Shown here piece by piece: positions 31,341 to 42,139 of a stretch of DNA of 64,000 nt. Below the pieces are notes generated by a model, which saw nothing but the letters and a program-made list of their open reading frames with translations, did not search any database and was not told the DNA's origin. The stretch is taken from assembly GCF_002022415.1 (NCBI RefSeq), contig NZ_MUBG01000001.1, positions 806,001 to 870,000 on the forward strand. Direction: 5' to 3'. Source of the stretch: Bartonella sp. WD12.1. Lineage in GTDB: Bacteria > Pseudomonadota > Alphaproteobacteria > Rhizobiales > Rhizobiaceae. Position 1 is the first letter of the stretch; every line of letters starts with the position of its first letter. The translations under genes were made by a program, and so were the position numbers.

Positions 31341-32129
31341 TTAATGAAAAAAACTAAACCAACGAGAAATATCATGCCAACTGATAGCTTCGACATTACT
31401 CAGTAAAGGATAATTTTCTAAAAGCCAAAATGAAAAATTTTGAATATAACCCGTCAAAAATAAAATACCTGTAATAACCAGAAAAATACCAATAATTTTT
31501 TCAACTTTTCCTAAATGAACACGAAAAGCTCCCAAAAACTTCATAAAACTGCTTGAAAATAAAGCTGCCAATACAAAAGGCACTGCGAGACCTAACGAAT
31601 AAAATCCTAAAAGGATAGCCCCCTCACCTACAGTTTCTTTTGTTCCTGCAAGCGTTATAATAGGCCCTAAGATTGGACCAATACATGGTGTCCAACCAAA
31701 TGCAAAAGCTAAACCTATAACATAAGCCCCTAAAGGCCCAGTAGGAATTTTACGCGTCTGAAAACGTGCCTCCCGAGATAACAAGTTAATTTTAAAAACA
31801 TGCAAAAAATTTAAACCAAAAATGATAATAATAATTCCAGCAGCAATAGCAAACCAATCACGATAATAACCAATGAATTTACCAATTGTACTTGCACTTG
31901 CTCCTAAAGCAACAAAAACAGTTGTAAACCCAAGCACAAAAGCAAAAACAGAAGATAAAAGTGCCACGCGAACAGATGTGTTTCCATTCTCCTTTTCTGA
32001 ACGAAAATCATCAACACTAATACCAGCCATATAGCACAAATAAGGAGGAACTAACGGCAAAACACACGGTGATAAAAAAGATAACGCACCGGCAAAAAAC
32101 ACACTCAATATTGAAAATTCTAAAACCAA
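31341..32129 (-). CDS. CcdA-like cytochrome c biogenesis / thiol-disulfide transmembrane protein
   Basis: 262 residues with six or seven hydrophobic helices. Family members move electrons from cytoplasmic thioredoxin to periplasmic thiol proteins for cytochrome c maturation. The characteristic first helix [20 protein letters not shown] (18-37) carries Cys22, with the additional Cys32, and the pseudo-symmetric helix 4 carries [12 protein letters not shown] (Cys at about 145). The partner thioredoxin-like protein is not in the neighbourhood. It is followed by glmU at a distance of 6 bp, an arrangement that suggests co-transcription rather than shared function. Confidence 0.92.
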   Translation of the reverse strand: MVLEFSILSVFFAGALSFLSPCVLPLVPPYLCYMAGISVDDFRSEKENGNTSVRVALLSSVFAFVLGFTTVFVALGASASTIGKFIGYYRDWFAIAAGIIIIIFGLNFLHVFKINLLSREARFQTRKIPTGPLGAYVIGLAFAFGWTPCIGPILGPIITLAGTKETVGEGAILLGFYSLGLAVPFVLAALFSSSFMKFLGAFRVHLGKVEKIIGIFLVITGILFLTGYIQNFSFWLLENYPLLSNVEAISWHDISRWFSFFH

Positions 32130-32175
32130 AATTTTATACCTATTCTCAATTATAGTTTATATTCACAAATGATAA

Positions 32176-33138
32176 TCAATTCATCACTTCATCAAATTTC
32201 TGTATATTTTGTGTATTTGCTATAACATTTACATCTTCATCTCGACCAGAAACTACTGAAAAAACTTTTTGATAAATTTGATCTTTATTTTTAGCAATCG
32301 CAATATAATCACCTTCAGCCAATACAAGTGAAACATAAGCCCCAACTGTTTCATAAACAATATCACCAGACTCATTAGTAATCGACCAACTTGTATCTGC
32401 CAACGCCTCTCCTCCTTCTTGACGGACCAACTTTAATACAATCTGAGCTGCTTGATGTTGAAAGGTTACCTCAATAATTTTGCCCGCATCTACTTGGATA
32501 TCCGAACGTGTTATGGCATTAACCAAACCATAATGAGAAACAACATGGTAATGACCTGTTTTTAAACGTACAATCGATTGAGGTTTCACATTCGACAAGA
32601 TCACGCCCGTATCATCATTTTCCTCTGCATCTTTATAGATAGTAAAATGTAATTCCTTTTCGTTAACTGTGCCATTAAGTAATGTGCTGTTAAAAACAAT
32701 ACCACCAGCATTAAGATTAAAATTTTTGACGAACTCTTGTCCATTTTTTAAATTTACCTGATCTACCATACTTGCATGACCAAATGAAACATGCACAAGA
32801 TAACTGCCCTCTTCTAAATCAAAATGTGCAGTGCCACCTTCAAAAGTTGCGATCAATGGTAATTTATTATCAATGCCCAAGATAGGTGTATAAACACGCC
32901 ATACTAATCCTTTTGTAATATTCTCACTGTTACGAGTTAATCGAGCATTGAGTGTCAGTTTAGCTTGAGAATGCTCCTGTTCATGATCTTCAGAATGTGT
33001 AATGAAAGTTATTGGTTGCTCTTGTTGATAATTTTGAGGCTCTTTTTCTTCAGAAAATGCATTATCATTCCAAATCAACAAAACAGGTATTATAGCTAAC
33101 CGTAAAGTCTGACGTAATATTTTTGTAAACATGCTCAT
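32176..33138 (-). CDS. secreted or envelope protein of unknown function
   Basis: About 320 residues from the Met in MSMFTK (33138); the longest frame begins at 33180, but its first 14 residues are unlike a signal sequence. The N terminus (KILRQTLRLAIIPVLLIWNDNAFSEE) looks like a signal peptide with cleavage near Ala-Phe-Ser. The mature part is acidic and rich in beta-strand patterns. Three stretches of similar type can be seen: LPLIATFEGGTAHFDLEEGSYLVHVSFG, KPQSIVRLKTGHYHVVSHYG and SLVLAEGDYIAIAKN, each a strand plus G-x-Y-x-V turn, suggesting repeated Ig-like modules. No catalytic motif is seen. It lies between the CcdA-like gene and erpA on the same strand. I do not recognise a named family. 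Confidence 0.75.
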   Translation of the reverse strand: MSMFTKILRQTLRLAIIPVLLIWNDNAFSEEKEPQNYQQEQPITFITHSEDHEQEHSQAKLTLNARLTRNSENITKGLVWRVYTPILGIDNKLPLIATFEGGTAHFDLEEGSYLVHVSFGHASMVDQVNLKNGQEFVKNFNLNAGGIVFNSTLLNGTVNEKELHFTIYKDAEENDDTGVILSNVKPQSIVRLKTGHYHVVSHYGLVNAITRSDIQVDAGKIIEVTFQHQAAQIVLKLVRQEGGEALADTSWSITNESGDIVYETVGAYVSLVLAEGDYIAIAKNKDQIYQKVFSVVSGRDEDVNVIANTQNIQKFDEVMN

Positions 33139-33198
33139 CTCTACATTGTTGACCAAAGCAACAATCTTTTCAAGAAGCAATATTAGAGAATCATTATT

Positions 33199-33522
33199 CT
33201 AAATTGAAAAACTAACACCACAACCACATGATGAGGCAGCATTGGGATTATGTATTTGAAAAGATTGCTCCATGAGATTGTCAACAAAATCAATTTCTGC
33301 CCCTCTCATGAAAGGAAGAGAGAGTGAATCAATTAATATAACCGCTCCATCTTTTTTTATAACAAGATCATCTTCTCTACTTTCAGAAACTAAATCATAT
33401 TTATATGAAAAACCTGAACACCCACCACCTTCAACAGAAATTCGTAACGCTATTTTATCGGGTTTACTTGAAAGTATCTGTGCAATCCGCTTAGCAGCAA
33501 AATCTGATATTTTTACACTCAT
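33199..33522 (-). CDS. erpA: A-type iron-sulfur cluster carrier (HesB/IscA/ErpA family)
   Basis: 107 residues from the Met in MSVKISDFAA, the normal family length; a longer frame reaching 33630 only adds a hydrophobic tail and overlaps the dgt start, so it is rejected. The three cluster-binding cysteines are Cys35 in GGGCSGFSY and Cys99/Cys101 in SSCGCGVSFSI. These proteins pass Fe-S clusters to targets such as IspG and respiratory enzymes. It is divergent from dgt, a pairing conserved in rhizobia. The symbol erpA rather than iscA follows that neighbourhood and is not certain. Confidence 0.93.
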   Translation of the reverse strand: MSVKISDFAAKRIAQILSSKPDKIALRISVEGGGCSGFSYKYDLVSESREDDLVIKKDGAVILIDSLSLPFMRGAEIDFVDNLMEQSFQIHNPNAASSCGCGVSFSI

Positions 33523-33629
33523 TTTTACACACCCTTGCATTAAACTGTTGAGAAAGCGTATCCTAAACAGATAAAAGCTTGTTAATAACAAATTGATTTT
33601 AAATTTAAGGTGAGAATGGATAACTTGCA

Positions 33630-34829
33630 ATGGATAATAATACCAATTTCAATTACCAATCTCGGGCAATATATAGCACAAATCCACAAAGAAGCCGTGG
33701 TAGATTATTTAATGAAGCTATAAGTACCATACGTACACCTTTTCAACGAGATAGGGACCGTATTATTCACTCTAATGCATTTCGACGTCTTAAACATAAA
33801 ACCCAAGTGTTTATTGCAGACGAAAGTGATCATTATCGCACTCGCCTTACCCATTCGATCGAAGTTTCCCAAATCGCGCGTACATTAGCTCGTGCATTAT
33901 ATCTTGATGAAGATCTTGCCGAAGCCATCGCTCTTGTGCACGACTTTGGGCATACGCCTTTTGGGCATGCAGGGGAAGATGCTCTTAATGAAGCAATGGC
34001 ACCTTATGGTGGTTTTGATCATAACGCACAAGCATTACGTATTGTTACAAAGCTTGAACATCGTTACGCAAACTTTGATGGATTAAATCTCACCTGGGAA
34101 ACACTTGAAGGACTTGTGAAACATAATGGACCTCTTTTAGGCCCTCATTCTTCCAATAAAAACGTCCCTATTGATATTTTGCAATATAATGTACAACAAG
34201 ATCTTGAACTTGACTGTTTTGCTGGATTAGAAGCGCAATGTGCTGCTATTGCTGATGACATTGCTTACAATGCTCATGATATTGATGATGGTTTACGCGC
34301 ACATTTTTTAACAATTAATCAATTCGAAAATATTTCGTTAACCGCTTCATTATTACACAATATTGAACAAGAATACCCACAGCTTGACCAAACTCGGCGT
34401 GGCTACGAACTGGTACGCAGACAAATAACAGTCATGGTTGAGGATGTTATCGAACAATCACAAAAAAACTTAACACTCATAAAACCTGAAAGTGTAAACG
34501 ACATTCACCAGGCAGGACAAACTATTGTTACCTTTTCTCCCACAATGGCCATTCAAGAAAAACAGTTAAAGGATTTCTTATTTAAAAATCTTTATTATCA
34601 TGACCAAGTCCTCACACGTCGAAATGCAGCAAAACAGGTTATACAAAAATTATTTGATTGTTATTATAACAATCCAGAACTCATGCCTGAAAACTGGTGC
34701 AACAAAATAACTCATTTAACAAATCAGGAATTGGCACGTCTCATTGCTGATTTTTTATCAGGTATGACCGACCACTATGCATTGCGTGAATACCACCGAC
34801 TATTTGACCATACAGATGATTTCGTTTAA
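33630..34829 (+). CDS. dgt: deoxyguanosinetriphosphate triphosphohydrolase-like protein
   Basis: 399 residues of the dNTPase branch of the HD superfamily. It is expected to hydrolyse dNTPs to nucleoside and triphosphate. The HD residues are His75 in [10 protein letters not shown] and the His104-Asp105 pair in [16 protein letters not shown] later Asp is in [17 protein letters not shown] (about 207-223). The N terminus [19 protein letters not shown] (43-61) is typical. argS begins 30 bp after its stop, so dgt, argS and the SPOR gene look like one transcription unit. Confidence 0.94.
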   Translation: MDNNTNFNYQSRAIYSTNPQRSRGRLFNEAISTIRTPFQRDRDRIIHSNAFRRLKHKTQVFIADESDHYRTRLTHSIEVSQIARTLARALYLDEDLAEAIALVHDFGHTPFGHAGEDALNEAMAPYGGFDHNAQALRIVTKLEHRYANFDGLNLTWETLEGLVKHNGPLLGPHSSNKNVPIDILQYNVQQDLELDCFAGLEAQCAAIADDIAYNAHDIDDGLRAHFLTINQFENISLTASLLHNIEQEYPQLDQTRRGYELVRRQITVMVEDVIEQSQKNLTLIKPESVNDIHQAGQTIVTFSPTMAIQEKQLKDFLFKNLYYHDQVLTRRNAAKQVIQKLFDCYYNNPELMPENWCNKITHLTNQELARLIADFLSGMTDHYALREYHRLFDHTDDFV

Positions 34830-34859
34830 TTAATTTCGAATACAATATGGAATTAGAAT

Positions 34860-36617
34860 ATGAATATCTTTAAAAGTTTCGAAAAAAAAATTAAAGAATT
34901 AATCGAATTATCTGATATAAAAGAAAAAAATAGAGAAACTTTAGATTTATCAAAAGTTACTGTTGACCCCCCACGAGATCCTTCGCACGGTCATCTATCA
35001 ACCAATGCAGCTATGGTGCTTGCAAAATCTGTTGGACTTAACCCGCGCATACTCGCAGAAAAAATTATAGAACTTCTAAAAAATGATCAGTCTATTGAAT
35101 GCATTAATGTTGCTGGTCCTGGGTTTATTAATATCAAACTGACCAAATCATTTTGGCAAGACGTATTAAAATCAATGATTGAAGCAGGTGTAGCCTATGG
35201 TCGTAGCCAAATAGGACAGAGTAAACGAGTCAATGTTGAGTATGTTTCTGCAAATCCAACAGGTCCAATGCACGTCGGACATTGCAGAGGAGCCGTTATT
35301 GGAGATGTTCTTTCTAATTTACTTCAATTTGTTGGCTACAATGTCACTAAAGAATATTACATTAATGATGCTGGTGGACAAGTTGAAGTACTAGCACATT
35401 CTGTTTTGTTGCGCTACCGTCAAGCGCTTGGGCAAACAATCAATGAAATTCCAGAAGGGCTGTATCCTGGTGAGTATCTGATACCATTAGGGCAATCGCT
35501 TGCTCAAGAGTTTGGTGACCGATTGCTTACTATAGATAAATCTGAAGCTGTATCTATAGTAAAAGAGCGTGCAATTGACGCAATGATGACTATGATTCGC
35601 GATGATTTATCTGCCTTGAACATTCATCATGACGTTTTTTTTTCCGAACGAATGCTTTATGCTGATAATGCGCAAGCCATTCGCAATGCAATCAATGACC
35701 TCACTTTAAATGGTTATATCTATAAAGGTACACTCTCTCCACCAAAAGGGAAAATCGTAGAAGATTGGGAACCACATGAGCAAACCTTATTCCGTTCAAC
35801 TGATGTTGGTGATGATCAAGACCGTGTTTTGATTAAATCGGATGGTTCTTACACTTATTTTGCCGCTGACATTGCTTATTTTCGTGATAAATTTAATCGC
35901 CATTTCGACGAGATGATTTATATTTTAGGTGCAGATCACGCCGGATACGTAAAACGATTAGAAGCAGTAGCAAAAGCAATTTCTGGAGATAAAGCCAAAC
36001 TGGCTGTTTTCTTATGCCAATTAGTGAAACTCTTTCGGAATGGTCAACCTGTACGTATGTCCAAAAGAGAGGGGTCGTTTGTTACCCTGCGCGATGTTGT
36101 AGAAGAAGTTGGTTGTGATCCAGTGCGTTTTATGATGCTTTATCGTAAATGTGAAGCACCTCTTGATTTTGATTTCACAAAAGTGACAGAACAATCAAAA
36201 GATAATCCTATTTTTTATGTGCAATATGCAAGTGCACGTTGTCATTCAGTTTTTCGTCAAGCACAAGAAAACCTGCATGTCGACAACCTTTCAAGTAACA
36301 TAATGATTCCCTATCTTGACAAGTTAATAGATGATAGCGAAATATTGTTAATACGTAAACTTGCTGAATATCCACGTATTATTGAACAAGCTGTAATTCA
36401 TAAAGAGCCGCATCGACTAGCGTTTTATCTTTATGATCTTGCTTCAAACTTTCACGGACATTGGAATAAAGGTAATGATAATCCTGGTTTACGCTTTACA
36501 AAACTTGAAGATAAAGAATTATCCTTAGCTAGATTAGGTTTGATTCAAGCTGTTATGAATATTTTATCATCAGGACTTCAAATTGTAGGAATAAAAGCAT
36601 CAACAGAAATGCGTTGA
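34860..36617 (+). CDS. argS: arginine-tRNA ligase
   Basis: 585 residues, class I. The N-terminal arginyl-tRNA synthetase additional domain is about 1-110. The HIGH motif is HVGH (138-141) within [15 protein letters not shown], and the KMSKS equivalent is RMSKR (399-403). The DALR anticodon-binding domain forms the C terminus, ending [10 protein letters not shown]. The coding sequence contains an intact run of nine A (near 34885-34895) and one of nine T (35635-35643), which is useful when judging the one-base gaps in purQ and the SPOR gene. The SPOR gene follows. Confidence 0.97.
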   Translation: MNIFKSFEKKIKELIELSDIKEKNRETLDLSKVTVDPPRDPSHGHLSTNAAMVLAKSVGLNPRILAEKIIELLKNDQSIECINVAGPGFINIKLTKSFWQDVLKSMIEAGVAYGRSQIGQSKRVNVEYVSANPTGPMHVGHCRGAVIGDVLSNLLQFVGYNVTKEYYINDAGGQVEVLAHSVLLRYRQALGQTINEIPEGLYPGEYLIPLGQSLAQEFGDRLLTIDKSEAVSIVKERAIDAMMTMIRDDLSALNIHHDVFFSERMLYADNAQAIRNAINDLTLNGYIYKGTLSPPKGKIVEDWEPHEQTLFRSTDVGDDQDRVLIKSDGSYTYFAADIAYFRDKFNRHFDEMIYILGADHAGYVKRLEAVAKAISGDKAKLAVFLCQLVKLFRNGQPVRMSKREGSFVTLRDVVEEVGCDPVRFMMLYRKCEAPLDFDFTKVTEQSKDNPIFYVQYASARCHSVFRQAQENLHVDNLSSNIMIPYLDKLIDDSEILLIRKLAEYPRIIEQAVIHKEPHRLAFYLYDLASNFHGHWNKGNDNPGLRFTKLEDKELSLARLGLIQAVMNILSSGLQIVGIKASTEMR

Positions 36618-36793
36618 AAAAGTCCTACAAAGCTATAAAATAGACCTTTTATTAAAAATGTTTTTTGTATACTTCTTTTATAAAAATGCATTTTTTTTGA
36701 TTGAAAGAAAAGATTTTATGATTCCAAACATAATAAATCTAAATTAACAAAAATTTACTGCATTCAAACGCAGATCATCATGTGAGAAAACCT

Positions 36794-39213
36794 ATGAGCG
36801 ATAATAATCGCAAAAATTTGCAGGAAGAAAAACAAAATCATGGACAGCATGATTCTGTGGAAGAGTTTACGCAAATTTTCAATTCAAACACACAAGATAG
36901 AAATCAAAATTCTCATCACACCTACTCTTCGTTAGAACCTGATTATTCCACACCTCAAACTCCATTCCAAAATGATGATTTTGATCTTCCCTTTTTAGAA
37001 GACAATTTTGAAAATAATTCAGTGGATGAATCGCCATTTGACAGTCAAAATGAGCAATGGAACTTACAATCAAATGTTAACAATCCAACTTCAATGGATA
37101 CAGCTGCCCCTGCTTCCAATTACTCAGAAGAAAATAGTTCTTTTTCTGAAGAAATGCATTCTTATTCTCCCCATAATGATGAAGAACAAATCTTAGAAGC
37201 ACTTTCCCCATTACCTATTCAGAAGAATGAGGGGCTACAAAATAAAACGGCACAAACTAATATTGATCCTTTTTTTGAAACAGATAATTTAAACACAAAT
37301 TTAGAAAATTTTTTTCTTGATGAGATAGACGAACAAAATAAAAATACAATCACTAAAAAAGTATATGAAGAAACTGAAGCTTTTTTACAAACAAACGCAC
37401 AACAGCCCACAACTAACAATACACAATCAAATTATGATGATAAGCAAAGCGCTTATCATACACCCGTAAATTCTCCTTATGAGATGCGGGTTAATCAACA
37501 AAATTTGGGTAATAATCATTATGATGGTGAATTCTTAAAACAAGAAGATAAAACTGCAAAAATTACAGAATATAAAGATACGCAAACCCAATATTCCCAA
37601 AACAATATAAACACTACTGAAGATATTTCTCATCAAAACAGTGCGAGTGAAATTTGGAATAATCAAAATAATTTAAGTGACACACAAGCCTTATCAGAAC
37701 TTCTTAATACCACACAAACAGAAAATTTTTTCTTGATGAGCATTCTCACAATGACAATCCTCCTCCAGAGGTTGACACTTATAAATTTGCAGACGAAATC
37801 GTAGAAAAAACTGAACCCATTATGGCTTCAAAAATTCTCTATGAGGCGCCCAAACATGATGTACCTGCTGATGGTCTTCAAAAAGAATTCTCTGACATAT
37901 TCAATGTAGGAAATGTCTCTTCAGAAGATTTTTTACAGCAGCAACACAATGAATCCTTCAATGAAATTTCTCATCATACTAAGCAAGATCCAGAAGAAAG
38001 TTCATCCATAAGTACCTCGCAACAGAGTGCTAACCATTCTTCTGTTGAAAACAAAGAACAACCTTTTCCCCCTCTTGCCAATAGTTCGCAACATAAATCT
38101 GCAGACGAAGTGCCCACCCATGTATTAGCAACTGCATATTCGAAAAATTTTATCAGAAAAAATTTTATTAGAAGTGTTATTCTTTTTGCTCTGATTGCAA
38201 TTAGTATTTTTAGCTATTTTCGCTTTTTTATATCATCAAGTGAAAATGAAAACCCTCTCATTATTCATGCTGATAACACACCTTTTAAAGTCAAACCAGA
38301 AACAACTGACACTGAAAATAATGTTACTCATGATTTAAATATTTACAATCAAAAAAATAGTAAAGACGAAACACAGGAAAGTGCACAACAGCCTCTTGTT
38401 GACAGTTCTGAAACGCCTGAAAATTTAACAGTATTAAATGAGAAGGCACCTGAAAATATCTCTTCTGCTTCTTCTCATGATGAACCTAATATTGAAGATG
38501 CAATTACAGAAGCTCTCGACCATACCGTACCAACACGAGAAGTTCAAACTGTTATTGTAAAAGCAGATGGTACAATGGTACTTACTCCAGCGCATCAAAC
38601 AAATGAAAAACTGGCAGATCAGTCTATAGAATCCACTGATCAATCTGAAGCAATTAATCAATCTGCTGATCAACCTCAAGATGACTCTGTAGATTCTGTT
38701 CAATCATCTAATATCAACAATAATCAAGTAGAAGATAGCACCGCAACAAATATTGACACAATTATTGCGGAAAGTGCTTCTATCCCTGATGATGGAAATT
38801 TCTTCACTCCTAATAAAACTCCTAATGAAAATCCTTCTATTCCTAGTACTGAAAAGAAAACTAAAGATTCATTCATACCAGTGCCTTTATCTGTAAAACC
38901 TAATTTAACTGTACAAACACATAGTAGTGATCGTTCAAATTTATCGGCACAAATAACAACACACAACTCAGAAAATTACTATGTACAACTTGCATCGCAC
39001 CCAACGTCTGAATTAGCTGAAAATTCTTTGAGAAAATTAAAATCTAAATTTGGATCTCTTATTGGTGAGCGTCCTTTCAATATTCAATTTACTTCTATAC
39101 CAGAAAAAGGGACCTATTATCGTATCCGTATTCAAACTCAAAATCGTAATGAAGCTATAAACCTCTGCGAAAACATCAAAATCTCTGGCGGAAATTGCTT
39201 TGTTACACGCTAA
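36794..39213 (+). pseudogene. SPOR-domain envelope protein, interrupted by a -1 frameshift
   Basis: One gene read in two frames: 36794-37804 and, from about 37729, the frame ending 39213. Adding one T to the six-T run at 37726-37731 joins them into an 806-residue protein (…ENFFLDEHSHNDNPPPEVD…). The long N-terminal part is acidic and low-complexity (Asn, Gln, Ser, Glu). A single membrane helix is IRSVILFALIAISIFSYF (about residues 115-132 of the second frame). After another disordered region the C terminus is a SPOR domain (YYVQLASHPTSELAENSL … GTYYRIRIQ … GGNCFVTR, about 80 residues) that binds denuded septal glycan. The position after argS is the rhizobial site for this gene. Loss, base-call error or -1 recoding (zero-frame heptamer A AAT TTT at 37723-37729) are all possible. 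The ATG at 36794 is chosen over an in-frame GTG at 36782. Confidence 0.85.
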
Positions 39214-39760
39214 ATAATATAGTAACAGCCTATTGTTGCTATATGTTTTGCTTATTTTTTGCTTAATTCAATTCTATTACAGCTTTATCCTATAAAGACG
39301 CGTTCTTGTGATTTTGTAAAAAATTCAAAAGTAAAAACAAGCAAATAATGAACACAAAGGTAGTCAAAAGCCTTTATTAAGTAAAATACGTGTTTTTATT
39401 TTTTGTTTGTTTTACAGCTCCACACGTTTCTCACATACGCGAATGAGTTTAATCAATCATTGTAAATTCCTCTTTTTATTTCCCCTAATTTTAAATCATT
39501 TAAATGATGTGCATACGTACAGTTATTCAGATTCTTATTTCAGAAGGATAATAAATATTTACAAAAGTTTTGAGTCTCTCGACAAATTCTCAAATTAAAA
39601 CTCTGACGATATAATCAAAAAGTATTTAAGAATAATCTCACATCTGCAATAAAAACGTTGACACTAAGAAATTGCTAATCATAATTTACAATTGAAATAT
39701 CTTGTTATCTTCTCAGTAAAAATATATAAAAATAAAATATAATCTCAGAAGGTTTCATTT
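39214..39760. other. spacer between the SPOR gene and ilvE
   Basis: 547 bp. After the hairpin at 39217-39244 there is no frame with coding character; a 63-codon frame at 39407-39598 looks random. In rhizobia nagZ and scpAB usually follow the SPOR gene; they are not here. The right end must hold the ilvE promoter and a weak AGAAGG ribosome site. Confidence 0.4.
39217..39256 (+). terminator. probable terminator of the dgt-argS-SPOR unit
   Basis: Arms 39217-39227 and 39234-39244 pair over 11 bp with one G-U (core ATAGTAACA / TGTTGCTAT), loop GCCTAT, starting 4 bases after the stop codon. The following sequence is T-rich but interrupted (TGTTTTGCTTATTTTTT). Confidence 0.45.
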
Positions 39761-40864
39761 ATGACTTCTTTTACATCATCTCTCCCATTTAAAATAGAAA
39801 AGCATCCGTCACCTTTATCAAATGAAAAACGAGAAGAAATTCTAAAAAATCCTGGTTTTGGTCAATTTTTTACAGATCATATGGGTATTATTCAATGGAC
39901 AGAAGAGAAAGGTTGGCACAATGCCATTATTTCTCAGTACAAATCTTTAGAGATCAATCCTGCAAGTACCGTTTTACACTATGCTCAAGGAATTTTTGAA
40001 GGCTTGAAAGCATACCGTGCAAAAGATGGACGTATTTTATTATTTCGTCCTGATGCTAACGCGCAACGTTTTGCAGAATCTGCCAAACGATTAGCTATGT
40101 CTGAGCTACCAAAAGATATCTTCTTAAATGCTATCAATCAATTGGTGAAAATTGATCAAAAGTGGGTTTCTGATCATCCAAATGCTAGTCTTTATTTACG
40201 CCCATTCATGTTTGGTAATGAAAGCTTTTTAAAAGTACGTCCTTCTCGAGAATATATTTTTTGCATTATAGCATCTCCAGTTGAGTCATATTTTACAGGA
40301 GAAAAAACCGTTAGTGTATGGGTTGAAACAGAATATAGTCGTGCTGGTCCAGGTGGTACGGGAGCTGCCAAATGTAGCGGAAATTATGCAGCAGGTTTAC
40401 TGGCACAAAATAACGCAATTAAAAATAATTGTAGTCAAGTGCTGTTCCTTGATATGGTTGAACATAAGTGGATTGAAGAGCTTGGCGGTATGAATATTTG
40501 CTTTATCATGGCAAATAATACTCTTGTAACACCTGCATTAAATGGCACCATTCTTCCAGGAATAACACGTGATTCAATTTTGAAGTTAGCGCAACAAATG
40601 AATCTAACAATAGAAGAGCGTCCTTATTCTTTTGAATCTCTAAAAGAAGATGCAAAAAATGGTAAACTTAAAGAAGTTTTTGCTTGTGGTACTGCTGCTG
40701 TTATCACATCAATTGGACGATTTAAATATAAAGGGGGAGAATTTGTCATTGGGGATGAAACAATTGGTGACATCACAGCAAAACTTCACGCACAATTAAT
40801 TGGCATTCAAAAAGAAAATATAGAAGACAAAAATGGCTGGGTACACCCTGTTCAGCTTACTTAA
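39761..40864 (+). CDS. ilvE: branched-chain amino acid aminotransferase
   Basis: 367 residues, the long eukaryote-like class IV form common in rhizobia. It transfers amino groups between glutamate and the keto acids of Leu, Ile and Val using PLP. Seen are YAQGIFEGLKAYR (about 74-86), LYLRPFMFG (about 145-153), the PLP lysine Lys204 in GTGAAKCSGNYA, and the C-terminal EVFACGTAAVI (about 307-317). It is a single gene that converges on glpX. The other branched-chain biosynthesis genes are not in the window. Confidence 0.95.
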   Translation: MTSFTSSLPFKIEKHPSPLSNEKREEILKNPGFGQFFTDHMGIIQWTEEKGWHNAIISQYKSLEINPASTVLHYAQGIFEGLKAYRAKDGRILLFRPDANAQRFAESAKRLAMSELPKDIFLNAINQLVKIDQKWVSDHPNASLYLRPFMFGNESFLKVRPSREYIFCIIASPVESYFTGEKTVSVWVETEYSRAGPGGTGAAKCSGNYAAGLLAQNNAIKNNCSQVLFLDMVEHKWIEELGGMNICFIMANNTLVTPALNGTILPGITRDSILKLAQQMNLTIEERPYSFESLKEDAKNGKLKEVFACGTAAVITSIGRFKYKGGEFVIGDETIGDITAKLHAQLIGIQKENIEDKNGWVHPVQLT

Positions 40865-40982
40865 AAACTCATAAAAACTAGAGAATATCTTTAAGATTCA
40901 TCATTCTTAAAATTTTATAAGAATTTAACTTCTAAAAGGGTTATTTTATCTTTTAAAAACAACAGCTTAAAAGAATAAAAAA

Positions 40983-41972
40983 TCAACTAAATTTTGATTG
41001 TGTTTTGTGCTGTGTCTTAATATTACGAATTGTTCTCGTACATGAACACATCACAATAGTTTCTGTCTGAATATAATTGCGTGTAAATTTAACACCAGAA
41101 AGCATATTACCATCAGTCACACCCGTTGCAGCAAACAAGACATCACCCTTTGCCATTTCCTCTATTGTATAAGCTTTATTGGGACCACTAATTCCCATTT
41201 TGGCAGCGCGTGCAATCTTTTCTTCTGTATCAAGTTTTAAACGCCCTTGCATTTGCCCACCAATACAACGCAAAGCCGCTGCAGCTAACACCCCTTCTGG
41301 TGCTCCACCAGTACCCATGTAAATATCAATACCCGTTTCATCTGGATCAGTTGTATGAATAACACCAGCAACATCACCATCACCAATCAAACGGATAGCT
41401 GCACCAGTTGCACGTACTTTACTAACCAATTCTGTGTGTCGAGGCCGGTCCATAATGCATACAGTAATTTGGTCAACAGCCACTCCTTTAGCCTTTGCAA
41501 GAGCATAAATATTGTCTGCAGGTTCAGCATCTATATCAACCAAACCCTTCGGATAGCCCGGACCAATAGCAATTTTTTGCATATAAACATCTGGAGCGTA
41601 AAGCAAGTTACCTTTTTCAGCGATCGCAATTACTGCAAGTGAATTAGCTAAATTTTTAGCGCAAATTGTAGTTCCTTCAAGTGGATCAAGTGCAATATCA
41701 ACTTCTGGCCCAGTGCGAAGCCCTACCTTTTCTCCAATATAAAGCATAGGAGCTTCATCGCGTTCACCTTCACCAATCACAACCGTACCATTAATAGGTA
41801 AACGATTAAGTTCCTGACGCATTGCATCCACAGCAGCTTGATCAGCTGCCTTTTCATCACCACGCCCTCGTAAACGTGCAGCTGCAACAGCAGCACACTC
41901 AGTCACACGAACTAATTCAAGCGTTAAAATACGATCAAGTCCATTTAAGATGTTTTGAGTTACTTTGGGCAT
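40983..41972 (-). CDS. glpX: class II fructose-1,6-bisphosphatase
   Basis: 329 residues of the GlpX family. It dephosphorylates fructose 1,6-bisphosphate for gluconeogenesis. The Li-sensitive phosphatase signatures are VVIGEGERDEAPML (64-77) and ALDPLEGTT (94-102), followed by GDGDVAGVI (about 197-205) and GTGGAPEGVLAAAALR (about 221-236). The last 25 residues are basic and probably disordered. hom lies upstream on the same strand, 167 bp away, the order found in rhizobia (hom then glpX). recJ, the usual next gene there, is absent. Confidence 0.96.
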   Translation of the reverse strand: MPKVTQNILNGLDRILTLELVRVTECAAVAAARLRGRGDEKAADQAAVDAMRQELNRLPINGTVVIGEGERDEAPMLYIGEKVGLRTGPEVDIALDPLEGTTICAKNLANSLAVIAIAEKGNLLYAPDVYMQKIAIGPGYPKGLVDIDAEPADNIYALAKAKGVAVDQITVCIMDRPRHTELVSKVRATGAAIRLIGDGDVAGVIHTTDPDETGIDIYMGTGGAPEGVLAAAALRCIGGQMQGRLKLDTEEKIARAAKMGISGPNKAYTIEEMAKGDVLFAATGVTDGNMLSGVKFTRNYIQTETIVMCSCTRTIRNIKTQHKTQSKFS

Positions 41973-42139
41973 ATGAAAAATCCTACCAGATTAGTATGAG
42001 CTAACAACATTAGCACTCACTATCAAATATTAACAATAAAACTTTCTCGTAAAAATGAAAGCTTTCTACAAAAAATAATCAACTTTCCCCTTTATCACCA
42101 TAAAATAAACAGGATCATATAAAATAAATTTCCGTAATT

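Noticed and set aside
40890-40916. hairpin between converging ilvE and glpX
   Set aside because: Only a 7-bp A-U stem (TTTAAGA / TCTTAAA) with a poor T tract; too weak to call a terminator.
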